64,000 nucleotides of DNA. It comes from Aquimarina intermedia (GTDB lineage Bacteria; Bacteroidota; Bacteroidia; Flavobacteriales; Flavobacteriaceae). This document shows positions 51,104 through 60,919 of this stretch, piece after piece. The notes beneath the pieces were generated by a model. It did no database searches. It was given only the letters and a program-made list of their open reading frames with translations, and had not been told where the DNA came from. The number at the start of each line of letters is the position of its first letter. The first letter of the stretch is position 1. Made by a program: the position numbers and the translations under genes. Location: positions 32,452-96,451 of the forward strand of contig NZ_VNHU01000011.1 of assembly GCF_008124785.1 (NCBI RefSeq), read 5' to 3'.

Positions 51104-54100
51104 TTACATATTTCTACGGTACTGTCCTCCTACTTCGAATAAAGCTGCTGTAATTTGACCTAGGGAACAAACTTTGGTAGCCTCCATCAATACTTCAAAA
51201 ATATTCTGATTATGAATAGCTGCATATTGCACCTTATCCAAAGCTTCTTTTGCATAAGATTCCTTAGCCGTGTGTAAATTCTTGAGAATTGTTATTTGAT
51301 ATTGCTTTTCATCCTCTGTAGCACGAATAACTTCTCCCGGTGTAACAGTTGGTGAACCTTTTGAACTTAAAAAGGTGTTGACTCCAATAATAGGAAATTC
51401 ACCATTATGCTTTAATGTTTCATAGTACAAACTTTCCTCTTGTATCTTGCTACGTTGGTACATTGTCTCCATAGCTCCTAATACACCACCTCGCTCCGTT
51501 ATACGATCAAATTCAGTCAACACAGCTTCTTCAACCAAATCTGTAAGTTCTTCTATGATGAATGAACCTTGAATTGGATTTTCATTTTTAGTTAAGCCTA
51601 GTTCCTTATTAATGATCAGCTGAATTGCCATAGCACGACGCACCGATTCCTCAGTTGGTGTAGTAATCGCTTCATCATATGCGTTTGTATGCAATGAGTT
51701 ACAATTATCATAAATAGCATACAAGGCTTGTAAGGTTGTACGGATGTCGTTGAAGTCAATCTCTTGTGCATGCAGCGAACGACCAGAAGTCTGAATATGG
51801 TACTTCAACATCTGCGCTCTGGAGTTGGCTCCGTATTTATTCTTTAGTGCTTTCGCCCAGATTTTACGTGCCACACGACCGATTACTGCATATTCGGGAT
51901 CAATACCATTAGAGAAAAAGAATGATAAGTTAGGTCCGAATTTATTAATATCCATTCCACGACTCAGGTAATACTCCACATAGGTAAAACCATTGGCCAG
52001 TGTTAGAGCCAATTGAGTAATTGGATTTGCGCCCGCTTCGGCAATATGATACCCTGAAATAGATACAGAATAGAAGTTACGCACTTGCTTTTCAATAAAA
52101 TATTCTTGTACATCTCCCATGAGGCGTAATGCAAATTCGGTAGAGAAAATACACGTATTTTGTGCCTGATCTTCTTTTAGGATATCTGCCTGAACAGTTC
52201 CTCTTACAACATTGAGCGTTTTTTCTTTGATCTCCTTATAAACCTCTGCAGGCAATACTTGATCTCCTGTAACACCTAGCAACATCAATCCAAGTCCGTC
52301 ATTACCTTCCGGTAATGGTCCTTGGTATTGTGGTCGATCAACACCTTTATCCTTATAAATTTTTGAAATCTTAGCTTCAACTTCAGCCTTTAATCCATTT
52401 TCTTTAATATACTTCTCACAATTTTGATCAATCGCAGCGTTCATAAAGAAACCAAGAAGCATTGGTGCGGGACCGTTAATTGTCATACTTACCGATGTCA
52501 TCGCATGGGATAAATCAAATCCTGAATATAGCTTTTTTGCATCATCCAAACAACAAATAGAAACCCCCGCATTACCTATTTTACCATAAATATCAGGACG
52601 TTTATCAGGGTCGTTACCATAAAGTGTCACCGAGTCAAAAGCTGTAGATAATCTTTTTGCCGGCATCCCCAAACTCACATAATGAAATCTGCGATTGGTA
52701 CGCTCCGGTCCACCTTCGCCCGCAAACATACGTGTTGGATCCTCTCCCGTACGTTTAAAGGGATACAAACCTGATGCATAAGGAAACTCACCAGGTACAT
52801 TTTCTTGCAAACACCATCTCAAAACATCACCCCATGCCTCATATTTGGGAAGCGCTACCTTAGGTATTTGTGTATGCGATAATGATTCTGTATGCGTTTC
52901 AATCTTTATTTCTTTGTCCCGAACCTTAAATGAATAGATTGGATCCTTATATTTTTGAACCTTTTTATCCCAATTGATAAGGATTTCCCAATTATAAGGA
53001 TCAAGGTTTAATTTAACCTTTTCAAACTGATCAAATAATAAGTTTAAAAAAGGACGTGTATCGTCGGTACTGTGCTTGAGTACAATTTCCTGATCAATCC
53101 CTGCTTTGGTTAGCAATGCATCTTTTGAAATTTCTACATCAACAACCGATAAAATTGTTTGATAGATTCCGTACAATCGTTGTGCCACACTCACCTGAGT
53201 ATCCACCGTATTATCGTAAGAACGGTTGCTTTCAGAAATTTCTGATAAATAGCGGGTTCTACTTGGTGGAATAACAAAAATCTTTTCTGACATTTCTTCA
53301 GAAATATGAAAGTCAGACTTAAGATCAGCATTTGTTTTCTCCACAACCTTATCCATGATTGCTTTGTATAAGGTATTCATTCCAGGATCATTAAACTGAG
53401 AAGCAATAGTACCATACACCGGCAGGTCATCTTGAGGTGTATCCCATAGATTATGGTTACGCATGTATTGTTTTTTTACATCCCGTAATGCATCCAGTGA
53501 TCCTCTTTTATCGAATTTATTAATTGCTACCAAATCCGCAAAATCCAGCATATCAATTTTTTCTAACTGCGTTGCTGCTCCAAACTCCGGCGTCATCACA
53601 TATAAAGAAGTGTCGCTATGTTCTAAAATTTCGGTATCTGACTGTCCGATTCCGGATGTTTCCAAAATAATGATATCGTATTCTGCCGCTTTAAGCACCT
53701 CAATAGCTTCAGCTACATATTTTGATAAAGCTAAGTTTGATTGTCTAGTCGCCAACGAACGCATATACACTCTGGGAGAATTAATCGCATTCATTCTGAT
53801 CCTATCACCTAATAAAGCTCCTCCAGTCTTTCGTTTAGAGGGATCTACAGAAATGATTCCGATGGTTTTATCCTTAAAATCGATAAGAAAACGTCTTACT
53901 AATTCATCAACCAGTGATGATTTACCGGCACCACCAGTACCTGTAATACCAAGGACCGGAGTTTTGGATGTTTTATTTTTAGCATGTATTTGCTCCAGCG
54001 TATCTTTAGCGATTTCGGGAAAATTCTCTGCAGCAGAAATTACGCGCGCAATGGCACCGGCTTTCTTTTCTGCTAAATGATTAGCTTCTCCATTAAGCCT

Positions 54101-54547
54101 GTTTCCAATAGGAAAATCTGACTGTTGCACCAAATCATTTATCATACCCTGAAGACCTAATGATCTTCCATCATCCGGAGAATATATGCGTGTTATACCA
54201 TAATCCATCAATTCTTTGATTTCTTCTGGTAATATCACACCTCCTCCTCCACCAAAGATTTTAATATGTGTCGCCCCTTTTTCTTTGAGCAGATCATACA
54301 TGTATTTGAAATATTCATTATGTCCTCCTTGATAGGATGTCATCGCTATAGCATTTGCATCCTCTTGAATTGCACAATTTACAACTTCTTCTACGCTACG
54401 ATCATGTCCAAGGTGAATCACCTCAACTCCTGTTGACTGGATAATACGACGCATAATATTGATCGCGGCATCGTGACCGTCAAAGAGTGATGCTGCGGTA
54501 ACGATTCTTACTTTATTTTTAGGCTTATAAGGTGCTATTTGTTCCAT
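51104..54547 (-). CDS. icmF: Fused isobutyryl-CoA mutase IcmF
   Basis: Adenosylcobalamin-dependent carbon-skeleton mutase (isobutyryl-CoA to n-butyryl-CoA, or related acyl-CoAs) fused to its own G-protein chaperone. 1147 aa from ATG 54547 ([15 protein letters not shown]); a longer frame to 54577 adds ten unlikely residues. N-terminal B12 domain: [15 protein letters not shown] with the histidine ligand motif [35 protein letters not shown]. Central G domain: [47 protein letters not shown], and NKFDKRG. C-terminal TIM-barrel mutase domain with [34 protein letters not shown] (in part: [24 protein letters not shown]). Single gene. Confidence 0.96.
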   Translation of the reverse strand: MEQIAPYKPKNKVRIVTAASLFDGHDAAINIMRRIIQSTGVEVIHLGHDRSVEEVVNCAIQEDANAIAMTSYQGGHNEYFKYMYDLLKEKGATHIKIFGGGGGVILPEEIKELMDYGITRIYSPDDGRSLGLQGMINDLVQQSDFPIGNRLNGEANHLAEKKAGAIARVISAAENFPEIAKDTLEQIHAKNKTSKTPVLGITGTGGAGKSSLVDELVRRFLIDFKDKTIGIISVDPSKRKTGGALLGDRIRMNAINSPRVYMRSLATRQSNLALSKYVAEAIEVLKAAEYDIIILETSGIGQSDTEILEHSDTSLYVMTPEFGAATQLEKIDMLDFADLVAINKFDKRGSLDALRDVKKQYMRNHNLWDTPQDDLPVYGTIASQFNDPGMNTLYKAIMDKVVEKTNADLKSDFHISEEMSEKIFVIPPSRTRYLSEISESNRSYDNTVDTQVSVAQRLYGIYQTILSVVDVEISKDALLTKAGIDQEIVLKHSTDDTRPFLNLLFDQFEKVKLNLDPYNWEILINWDKKVQKYKDPIYSFKVRDKEIKIETHTESLSHTQIPKVALPKYEAWGDVLRWCLQENVPGEFPYASGLYPFKRTGEDPTRMFAGEGGPERTNRRFHYVSLGMPAKRLSTAFDSVTLYGNDPDKRPDIYGKIGNAGVSICCLDDAKKLYSGFDLSHAMTSVSMTINGPAPMLLGFFMNAAIDQNCEKYIKENGLKAEVEAKISKIYKDKGVDRPQYQGPLPEGNDGLGLMLLGVTGDQVLPAEVYKEIKEKTLNVVRGTVQADILKEDQAQNTCIFSTEFALRLMGDVQEYFIEKQVRNFYSVSISGYHIAEAGANPITQLALTLANGFTYVEYYLSRGMDINKFGPNLSFFFSNGIDPEYAVIGRVARKIWAKALKNKYGANSRAQMLKYHIQTSGRSLHAQEIDFNDIRTTLQALYAIYDNCNSLHTNAYDEAITTPTEESVRRAMAIQLIINKELGLTKNENPIQGSFIIEELTDLVEEAVLTEFDRITERGGVLGAMETMYQRSKIQEESLYYETLKHNGEFPIIGVNTFLSSKGSPTVTPGEVIRATEDEKQYQITILKNLHTAKESYAKEALDKVQYAAIHNQNIFEVLMEATKVCSLGQITAALFEVGGQYRRNM

Positions 54548-54747
54548 CGATAATAAATACTTGATTTGAAGCTTCAAATTTAAGAAATTCGCACCTATAT
54601 CGCCCTTTTTTACAGAATAATATAACAGTTATTTTATCAGTCTTATAAAAGCAAATCGTATTTGAAAGAATAAAACCGATACAACACAACGATCCGATTA
54701 ATAAAGGAGTTTAATCTTTGACATAAAACCTGATACTATTTTCCTGA

Positions 54748-55725
54748 TTAAAGTGGTAAAATCTGATTAGTAGAGGTAAAATTATATCCTTCAGCTTCCA
54801 GCTTCTTTCGTGCAGTATGCTCTGCATTGAGCATAGGATTACTATGATTAAAATGGATAAAATAAATTTTTGACTTCACCGCGCTGGTAGCATCTTTAAA
54901 AATGGCTAAAGTTTCTTCTATAAAAGGATGAGGGACTTCAGACATGGGTCTTGGAATTTCTCCATCTTTATAAAAAGTAGCATCAATTATAGCATAGTCT
55001 ACCATCTTGACTTGCTCTAGTATGGATTTTGACCATTGCGACCATTTATTGATATCCGGTATAAAAAGAGCTGTTTTGCGTGTACCCTCAATTATATACC
55101 CCACAGTTTCAGAAAACTCATCCCGATGCGGAACCCTAAAAGGAGTAATTTTCAATGCTGGTGTGAGCTCCTGAGTCCTCTCATACGCTAGTGGAAATAA
55201 CTGAATGTTCTTTACATCAACAAGCTGCGACCAAGGTCCGTTGTTCTCCAAAAACCCTTGCATCTTAGGCATTACATACACAGGAATGTTTTTTGCTCCC
55301 ATTGCTTCTCTTCCAAAATACATTAATCCTGTATAATGACCTATATGCGCATGCGTCAAAAAAACGCCATCAATGATACGTGGATTGTCCGGATAATATG
55401 CTGAAAGGATAGCTAACTGTTCGGGCATATCAGGTGTCGCCTCGATCAAAAATTTCTTTTCTGCATCCTGATCTACGATACCTAAAGAAACAACAAGCTC
55501 TTTATTAATTAAATTATTTTTAAGTGCTTGATATTCTTTTACATTATTTATATGAGGATAGCCTCCATCTTTATTTATATGAGGATAGCCTCCATCTTTG
55601 GCTATGCCTAGTACAACCATATACTGCAATGGTAATTCTTTACCAAAGTCAGGATCGCTGGACGCATCTTTTTTGCAGCAACAAAGTAATGACCCTATCA
55701 AGAAAAGCAGTAAATTTGATCTCAT
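54748..55725 (-). CDS. MBL-fold (PqqB-like) lipoprotein
   Basis: 325 aa with a lipobox cluster (LLFLIGSLLCCCKKD). Metallo-beta-lactamase core: VFLTHAHIGHYTGLMYFGR holds the HxHxxH-type motif HAHIGH, later DATFYKDGEIP and IHFNHSNPML supply the remaining ligands. Like PqqB, the HxHxDH Asp is not standard. In PQQ operons PqqB acts on a peptide; no pqqA/CDE is here, so this is an MBL relative, not proof of PQQ synthesis. Residues about 42-60 contain a perfect duplication KDGGYPHIN-KDGGYPHIN encoded by a 27-bp tandem repeat. Confidence 0.85.
   Translation of the reverse strand: MRSNLLLFLIGSLLCCCKKDASSDPDFGKELPLQYMVVLGIAKDGGYPHINKDGGYPHINNVKEYQALKNNLINKELVVSLGIVDQDAEKKFLIEATPDMPEQLAILSAYYPDNPRIIDGVFLTHAHIGHYTGLMYFGREAMGAKNIPVYVMPKMQGFLENNGPWSQLVDVKNIQLFPLAYERTQELTPALKITPFRVPHRDEFSETVGYIIEGTRKTALFIPDINKWSQWSKSILEQVKMVDYAIIDATFYKDGEIPRPMSEVPHPFIEETLAIFKDATSAVKSKIYFIHFNHSNPMLNAEHTARKKLEAEGYNFTSTNQILPL
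55546..55599. repeat. 27-bp perfect tandem duplication inside the MBL gene
   Basis: Unit atttatatgaggatagcctc (first 20 bases) at 55546-55572 and again at 55573-55599, in frame. It duplicates KDGGYPHIN, the segment equivalent to the G-x-x-DxGxPQ motif in relatives. Confidence 0.9.
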
Positions 55726-55756
55726 AATGCTAAGATAACCATATTAAATCTATACT

Positions 55757-56461
55757 ATGAAACCCTACTTTTTTGCTTTACTATTACTATCTACCAGCTG
55801 TGCTGAACTGCAACAGGTTGTAAACAATTTACCCCAAGCGGGAACTATCGGAGTGAGTGATTTTGATATCGCTAATGGATTACGACAGGCATTGGATAAA
55901 GGGATAGATAAGCAGGTTAGTAAACTGACAAAACCTGATGGGTTTTACAAAAATCAGTTAGTAAAGATTGTGCTTCCTACTGAGTTACAAAAAGTTGATA
56001 AAACATTACGAGATATTGGACTGAGTAAACTTGCAGATGAAGGTCTTAAGGTTTTAAACCGCGCTGCTGAAGATGCCGTAAAAGAAGCCACCCCTATATT
56101 TGTTAACGCTGTAAAACAAATAACCTTTGCAGATGCACGACAAATTTTAACAGGGTCTGATAATGCAGCTACTAATTATCTGGAAAGAAGAACAACATCT
56201 TCTCTTTATCAAAAATTTAGTCCCGTTATTAACTCCTCTTTATCCAAGGTTGGCGCAGATAAGGTTTGGGCTTCTATCATTTCAAGGTATAATGCGGTTC
56301 CCTTTACTACAAATGTGAACCCTAACCTTACCGATTATGTCACTAATCAAGCATTAAACGGAGTTTATAAAATGATTGCAGTCGAGGAAAAACAAATTAG
56401 AACCTCTATACAAGCACGTACAACAGATTTGTTAAAAAGAGTTTTTGCGCTTCAGGATTAA
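55757..56461 (+). CDS. DUF4197 lipoprotein
   Basis: 234 aa. Lipobox Cys15 (ALLLLSTSCAEL). DUF4197 markers: DIANGLRQALDKGIDKQV, DGFYKNQLVKIVLP, KLADEGLKVLNRAAEDAVKEA and TSSLYQKFSPVINSSL. Helical envelope protein of unknown function. Starts 31 bp from the divergent MBL gene. Confidence 0.93.
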   Translation: MKPYFFALLLLSTSCAELQQVVNNLPQAGTIGVSDFDIANGLRQALDKGIDKQVSKLTKPDGFYKNQLVKIVLPTELQKVDKTLRDIGLSKLADEGLKVLNRAAEDAVKEATPIFVNAVKQITFADARQILTGSDNAATNYLERRTTSSLYQKFSPVINSSLSKVGADKVWASIISRYNAVPFTTNVNPNLTDYVTNQALNGVYKMIAVEEKQIRTSIQARTTDLLKRVFALQD

Positions 56462-56549
56462 TAAAAGTGCCTAAGCCATAGACGAAATCATATGAATTAC
56501 CCTTCAAATGCAAACTTTTGTGTTTCTTTTATATATTGTTAACTGTATT

Positions 56550-56584
56550 TTGTGAAAATTCTTACATCAGATAGAATAGCTTTG
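56550..56584 (+). promoter_or_regulatory. Promoter for the 68-aa gene
   Basis: TTG at 56550-56552 and TAGCTTTG at 56577-56584, spacing 24 bp, slightly longer than the usual maximum. The start codon follows 20 bp later with AGGGAG in between. Confidence 0.5.
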
Positions 56585-56604
56585 TAATAAAGAAAATAGG
56601 GAGA

Positions 56605-56811
56605 ATGTTTACTTGGCTAAAAAATAAAAACAGACTACAACGGCTTAGGAGTAAGTATTGTAGGTTAATGAAAAATTCATATTTGATTGCATTGAAAGAT
56701 AAAGATAAAAGCGATCAAATTAATACAGAAGCTTGCGCACTTTTAATAGAAATTAAACGTTTAGAAACTGTCGAAAATCTGAACACATCTTCGCGTAAAA
56801 GATCTGCTTAA
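56605..56811 (+). CDS. Lacal_2735-like small protein (68 aa)
   Basis: MFTWLKNKNRLQRLRSKYC followed by a two-helix hairpin with a heptad-like pattern (KDKDKSDQINTEACALLIEIK). It resembles the flavobacterial Lacal_2735 family (MFG..KKK.PLEKLxKKYxKLMEEA). Cytoplasmic; function unknown. A ribosome site AGGGAG precedes the ATG. Confidence 0.8.
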   Translation: MFTWLKNKNRLQRLRSKYCRLMKNSYLIALKDKDKSDQINTEACALLIEIKRLETVENLNTSSRKRSA

Positions 56812-57587
56812 AATGATTGTATAAAATTCACCGATGTTTGATTAAAAATATCAGACTGCTCAACATTTACTACATGACCTGATTGTGCAACAATGGTCAG
56901 AAAAGATTTTTTATGAGCATTAACTACCTTTCTAACCGCCGGTAAGAAAAGATAATCCTGGTCTCCCATTACATACATAGTCGGTATCGCAATATCTTTA
57001 GCTCTAAAAAAACGCAACAAAGGATTGATCTCTGAAGTTAGTTTAAACCAGCGTATAAATTCTTTTTGGTAGAGTTTCTTAGCTTCATTTACAAAAAGGA
57101 TTCGGGATTGCTTGTGATTTTTACGAGGCATGATGATAAACGCAAAAAACTTATACAAAATAAGATAGGGTACTACCGATTTAAATACAATGCCCAATTT
57201 CATAAGAACCTGAGACCTGAAATTTAATTTTAGAATTGCTCCACCCATAATCATACTATCCACACGCTCAGGATGTCTTTCAGCCAAGTTGCGAATTAGT
57301 ATAGTCCCCAGTGATATTCCGACAAAATGTGAGGATTTAATCCCTTCTTTATCAATAACTTCAATAATGTCATTAGTAATTACATCAAAGGTATATTTAT
57401 CATTAAAAGAATCCTTGAATACCGGGGCAGAATTACCATGACCTCTCAAATCTAATAATAAGATATTAAAATGTTTTCTAAAAGCTCGTAGTTGCTTAAA
57501 CCATATCGAAGAACTTCCTCCAGCACCGTGGACAAAGGTTACCCATTTTTTACTAACAGGATGGCAATAGGTATTATAGTGGATCAT
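56808..57587 (-). CDS. Alpha/beta hydrolase
   Basis: 259 aa. Oxyanion loop VTFVHGAGGSSSIW, nucleophile elbow SHFVGISLGTILIRNLAER (Ser in G-I-S-L-G), acid VMGDQDYLFLPAV, and His in QSGHVVNVEQ. MetX/haloalkane-dehalogenase-like esterase fold; substrate unknown. The frame overlaps the 68-aa gene by 4 bp, convergent. Confidence 0.9.
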   Translation of the reverse strand: MIHYNTYCHPVSKKWVTFVHGAGGSSSIWFKQLRAFRKHFNILLLDLRGHGNSAPVFKDSFNDKYTFDVITNDIIEVIDKEGIKSSHFVGISLGTILIRNLAERHPERVDSMIMGGAILKLNFRSQVLMKLGIVFKSVVPYLILYKFFAFIIMPRKNHKQSRILFVNEAKKLYQKEFIRWFKLTSEINPLLRFFRAKDIAIPTMYVMGDQDYLFLPAVRKVVNAHKKSFLTIVAQSGHVVNVEQSDIFNQTSVNFIQSF

Positions 57588-57651
57588 AAAATTCTATTCT
57601 AAAGCAAGGTACTAGGTAATTTTATTTTTGACAAAGGTATTAACACATCCC

Positions 57652-58467
57652 TTAGAGTTGTTTAAGGCTTTGTTTGATTGATTCTTGTAAAAATCTAAAG
57701 TAATTAAAAGCATATTGAAGTCGGGAACCATACCATGAAAAATATTCTCCGTCTACCAATAGAATGGTGGCCGTAGGAAATATTTGTTGTAACTCCTCCT
57801 TATGCGCATCATTAAAAGGAAACGGTTCTGAAGAAAGTAAAATTAAATCAACATTCTGATAGTTATTACTTGTAGCTAAGTCAACGACCGGATAGCGCTC
57901 GGTTCCGTTGTAGCAGTTCTTAAAATTATTTTCTTCTAATAAGGTTGTGATAAAAGTAGAAGGCCCCGCAATCATCCACGGATTTTTCCAAATAAAGTAA
58001 AGAACATTCTTATAAGGTACATGCTGAACAAAAGCTTTAAAATCCGTCTGTTCTTGCACTATTTTATTTATAATTACTAAAGCTTCTTTTTCCTTTTGAA
58101 AGATAGCTCCGTATTGCTTAATCAGCGCTAAGGCAGATGCCAACGTAGTTATATCTGAAACATGTACAGGATATTCCTTTTCCAGAGCTTCGACCATTAT
58201 TTTAGTATTCTCTTCTTTATTACAAAGAATTATTCCCGGATTTAACGCGCGAATCTTATCAAAATGTACTTTTTTAGTTCCGCCAACAATTTCTTTTTCT
58301 TGTTTTAGTCCTTCAGGATGCACACAAAATTTGGTCACCCCTTCCAATTGATCTTCTAAACCTAAATCAATAAGTAACTCGGTTTGAGAAGGTACTAAGG
58401 AAACAATTGTCGGAGTTTCACTCTTTATACTGACCTCACGCCCTATTTGATCAACAAACGTTTTCAT
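57652..58467 (-). CDS. BtuF-like helical-backbone substrate-binding protein without signal peptide
   Basis: 271 aa from ATG 58467 (MKTFVDQIGREVSI). PBP2-type III fold: TIVSLVPSQTELLIDLGLEDQLEGVTKFCVHPEG (in part: SLVPSQTELLIDLGL), GTKKVHFDKIRALNPGIILCNKEEN (in part) and the long backbone helix region, ending LLSSEPFPFNDAHKEEL. Resembles BtuF/cobalamin or iron-chelate binding proteins. There is no signal peptide or lipobox, so it would stay in the cytoplasm unless exported otherwise, which is odd for the family but seen in Bacteroidota. No ABC permease is next to it. Confidence 0.82.
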   Translation of the reverse strand: MKTFVDQIGREVSIKSETPTIVSLVPSQTELLIDLGLEDQLEGVTKFCVHPEGLKQEKEIVGGTKKVHFDKIRALNPGIILCNKEENTKIMVEALEKEYPVHVSDITTLASALALIKQYGAIFQKEKEALVIINKIVQEQTDFKAFVQHVPYKNVLYFIWKNPWMIAGPSTFITTLLEENNFKNCYNGTERYPVVDLATSNNYQNVDLILLSSEPFPFNDAHKEELQQIFPTATILLVDGEYFSWYGSRLQYAFNYFRFLQESIKQSLKQL

Positions 58468-58586
58468 ATACTTCGATTTACAAACCACCCAATTTAAATG
58501 TTAAATATCTAATTTTTAACACCTTAAATTTTAAAATTCCTACAAATATTTGTATATTCTTACTTATTAATTTAAATCTTGGGGCT

Positions 58587-58703
58587 ATGAATGCAATGTT
58601 ACTTAATTGGGTACCGTACGGTTTACTCGCGTTCTTCGTATTTTTTATTATCTATGGATTAATAGGGTATATAAAATACGTTTTTCGAGCGAATCGACGT
58701 TAA
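58587..58703 (+). CDS. 38-aa single-helix membrane peptide
   Basis: MNAMLLNWVPYGLLAFFVFF is followed by IIYGLIGYIKYVFRANRR and a TAA at 58701. One membrane helix (about 9-29) with a positively charged C-terminus, N-out/C-in. It lies directly before a strong terminator and after a 119-bp gap from the divergent BtuF-like start, so it has its own transcription unit. Small single-helix proteins of this kind often associate with oxidases or transporters; no partner is evident. Confidence 0.6.
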   Translation: MNAMLLNWVPYGLLAFFVFFIIYGLIGYIKYVFRANRR

Positions 58704-58717
58704 TTAAACAACCAAAA

Positions 58718-58751
58718 CAGGAGCTTAAAAAACTAAGCTCCTGTTTTTTTT
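58718..58751. terminator. Terminator hairpin overlapping the 3' end of pyrF
   Basis: CAGGAGCTTA and TAAGCTCCTG form a perfect stem (58718-58743) followed by an eight-T run. The right arm encodes the last codons and stop of pyrF on the other strand. It terminates both convergent genes. Confidence 0.9.
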
Positions 58752-59560
58752 AAGAGTATAGACATCATTTCAGATTGAAGCAATTCAGCTTGTACTTTTG
58801 CAGCTTCAGCAAAATCCTCTCCTTTTGAGGCATATAAAATTCCGCGAGAAGAGTTAATCAAAAGTCCTATCTGATCATTCATTCCATACTCACAAACTTC
58901 TTGTAAACTTCCGCCTTGAGCGCCTACCCCCGGAACCAACAAAAAACTATCCGGAATTATTTTTCTGATATCACTCAAAAACTCCGCTTTTGTTGCACCA
59001 ACTACATACATCAAATTTTCGGCATTCTTCCATGTTTTTGAGGTTTCAAGCACCTTCTTATACAATTCAACACCCTCAACAGTTTTGGTTTGAAAATTAA
59101 ATGCCCCCTGATTGGATGTTAGCGCCAACATGATGGTGTGCTTATCTTTAAAATTTAAGAAAGGCTCTACCGAATCTTTACCCATATAAGGTGCTACCGT
59201 AACCGAATCAAACGCCAAATCTTCAAAAAATGCTTTGGCATACATAGTACTGGTATTTCCTATATCTCCGCGTTTTGCATCTGCAATGGTAAATATATTA
59301 GGATGTTGTTCGTTTAAATACATGATCGTTTTTTGAAGCGATTGCCATCCCTTCAACCCGTACGCTTCGTAAAAAGCAGTATTGGGTTTGTAGGCTACTG
59401 CCAAGTGGTGAGTAGCATCAATAATCGCTTTATTAAATTCAAAAATAGGATCTTCTGTAGCTAATAAATGCTTCGGAATTTTATCTAAATCCACATCTAA
59501 GCCAATACAGAGAAAGGATTTCTTTTTGTGTATTTGATCAACAAGGTGTTGTGTGGTCAT
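58733..59560 (-). CDS. pyrF: Orotidine 5'-phosphate decarboxylase
   Basis: Last step of UMP synthesis. 275 aa, the longer type II OMP decarboxylase. [17 protein letters not shown] at the N-terminus, then [18 protein letters not shown] and the catalytic [14 protein letters not shown] (Asp-x-Lys-xx-Asp). End of the barrel: [12 protein letters not shown] and [11 protein letters not shown]. The gene is monocistronic and preceded by the LYS1-like gene at 39 bp. Confidence 0.96.
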   Translation of the reverse strand: MTTQHLVDQIHKKKSFLCIGLDVDLDKIPKHLLATEDPIFEFNKAIIDATHHLAVAYKPNTAFYEAYGLKGWQSLQKTIMYLNEQHPNIFTIADAKRGDIGNTSTMYAKAFFEDLAFDSVTVAPYMGKDSVEPFLNFKDKHTIMLALTSNQGAFNFQTKTVEGVELYKKVLETSKTWKNAENLMYVVGATKAEFLSDIRKIIPDSFLLVPGVGAQGGSLQEVCEYGMNDQIGLLINSSRGILYASKGEDFAEAAKVQAELLQSEMMSILLKKTGA

Positions 59561-59599
59561 TGTAGTGTTTTCTATAATAAATAATTGCTTATCTCGAGT

Positions 59600-60817
59600 T
59601 TACGAAGCCTTTGCTTCATCTACATACTCCTTTAAATAGCTGTATCGTTTCGTTAATTTGCCCTGCTGTGTCATTCGAGCCCTTTCTAATATACCATCAG
59701 CATCAGCCTCAAAAAATGCTGGCAGCACATGATCCAAAAACATTTGGCCAAAACCTTCGCTCGCATCCTTTGGCAATTCACAAGGCAGATTATCTACAGC
59801 CATTACTGCAATCGCATTAGGATCTTTAAAATCTATTTCTTTACCACTCTGCGGGTCAAATCCAAAAACCGGATCTGCTATTGTCGAAGATCGAATTGTG
59901 GTTGCAATAGGTCCATCAATATCGCATGATATATCTGCAACTACTTTGATTTTAAAACTGTTTGAAGCTATATCCTCTTTAGAATAAAAGACAGGGGCAC
60001 CTTCTCCATAAAAATGACCTGCAATAAAAAGATCACTCACTTCGGTAAATCTTAAAAAATCATTTTTATACTCCTCAGGATTTTTGTAAAAGTGTGATTT
60101 ATCAGCTATTGGCTGATCATCATTCGTCTTCACATAATCTTCTACATCGAGTTGCACATATACGGGCTCATCGAATGATTCATTTAAAAATTCATGTACC
60201 GAAACTTCGCATAACTGCATGGCATCCAACATCTCTTTTGCTCCGTTACCCACCTTTCCTTTTCCGGTGAGTACGATTTTGATCGCGGGCAAGGTGATTT
60301 GAGAAAGTGTATTAATTAAGGCGGATTGATCCTCTAATTCATTTGCTTTGGGCAGTGTAAAGTCACCAAACTTAAGACCCCAAGTGCGCATGGCATTATA
60401 TGCGCCTACAATCCCGGCATAGCGACCAAAACCAATTAATCGCATGCCTTGTTGATCTGTTATTACTTCGTGATCGAATAATTCAATGTTCTTTTCAAGA
60501 ATTGTTAGTAGCAACTCGCGATTATAAGGCTGTTTTTTTATGGTGTGCGAAAAGAAGAAATATTTTTTATTGGCCAATAATGCGTCTTTCGGAACTTCTT
60601 TGACACCTAGTAAAACATCACAATCTGAAATATCTTGTGTTACCTCAAAGCCTGCATCTCTATATTCCTGATCAGAGAACACACGAATATCAGAACTTTC
60701 AACTTTAAATCGCGCATTTGGAAACTGCTTTTTTGCCATAGCTAAAGCTTGCGGAGAAAAGACTACCCGACGATCTGGCGGGCTTTTACGTTCTTTGATA
60801 ATTCCGAATGTAATCAT
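59600..60817 (-). CDS. NAD(P)-dependent dehydrogenase of the LYS1/alanine-dehydrogenase family
   Basis: 405 aa with the AlaDH/PNT-like two-domain fold. N-terminal GIIKERKSPPDRRVVFSPQA and VKEVPKD, then FSHTIKKQPYNRELL with the conserved His, FGRYAGIVGAYNAMRTWG, dinucleotide motif KIVLTGKGKVGNGAKEML and VADISCDIDGPIATT. These match saccharopine dehydrogenase (L-lysine forming) and its bacterial relatives; saccharopine reductase or other amino-acid oxidation are both possible. Same strand as pyrF, 39 bp upstream. Confidence 0.82.
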   Translation of the reverse strand: MITFGIIKERKSPPDRRVVFSPQALAMAKKQFPNARFKVESSDIRVFSDQEYRDAGFEVTQDISDCDVLLGVKEVPKDALLANKKYFFFSHTIKKQPYNRELLLTILEKNIELFDHEVITDQQGMRLIGFGRYAGIVGAYNAMRTWGLKFGDFTLPKANELEDQSALINTLSQITLPAIKIVLTGKGKVGNGAKEMLDAMQLCEVSVHEFLNESFDEPVYVQLDVEDYVKTNDDQPIADKSHFYKNPEEYKNDFLRFTEVSDLFIAGHFYGEGAPVFYSKEDIASNSFKIKVVADISCDIDGPIATTIRSSTIADPVFGFDPQSGKEIDFKDPNAIAVMAVDNLPCELPKDASEGFGQMFLDHVLPAFFEADADGILERARMTQQGKLTKRYSYLKEYVDEAKAS

Positions 60818-60876
60818 ATAGTTTGGTATGTATTTTGATTATTTTAATGTGTGGTTAAAGATATAACAATTATGAC

Positions 60877-60884
60877 TATCTTTG
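60877..60884 (+). promoter_or_regulatory. -7 element TATCTTTG of the tmRNA gene
   Basis: Perfect TAnnTTTG 36 bp ahead of the mature tmRNA 5' end. Transcription near 60891 would give a 29-nt leader for RNase P to remove. The -33 TTG is not obvious. Confidence 0.55.
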
Positions 60885-60919
60885 CCAACTCTTTTTTACT
60901 GTGAAAGAGAGATTTTATT

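Noticed and set aside
53463..54080. 205-codon plus-strand frame
   Set aside because: Antisense to the icmF G domain, Ser-rich shadow.
54748..55725. PQQ biosynthesis operon
   Set aside because: Only a PqqB-like MBL fold is present; no pqqA/C/D/E nearby and the protein is a lipoprotein.
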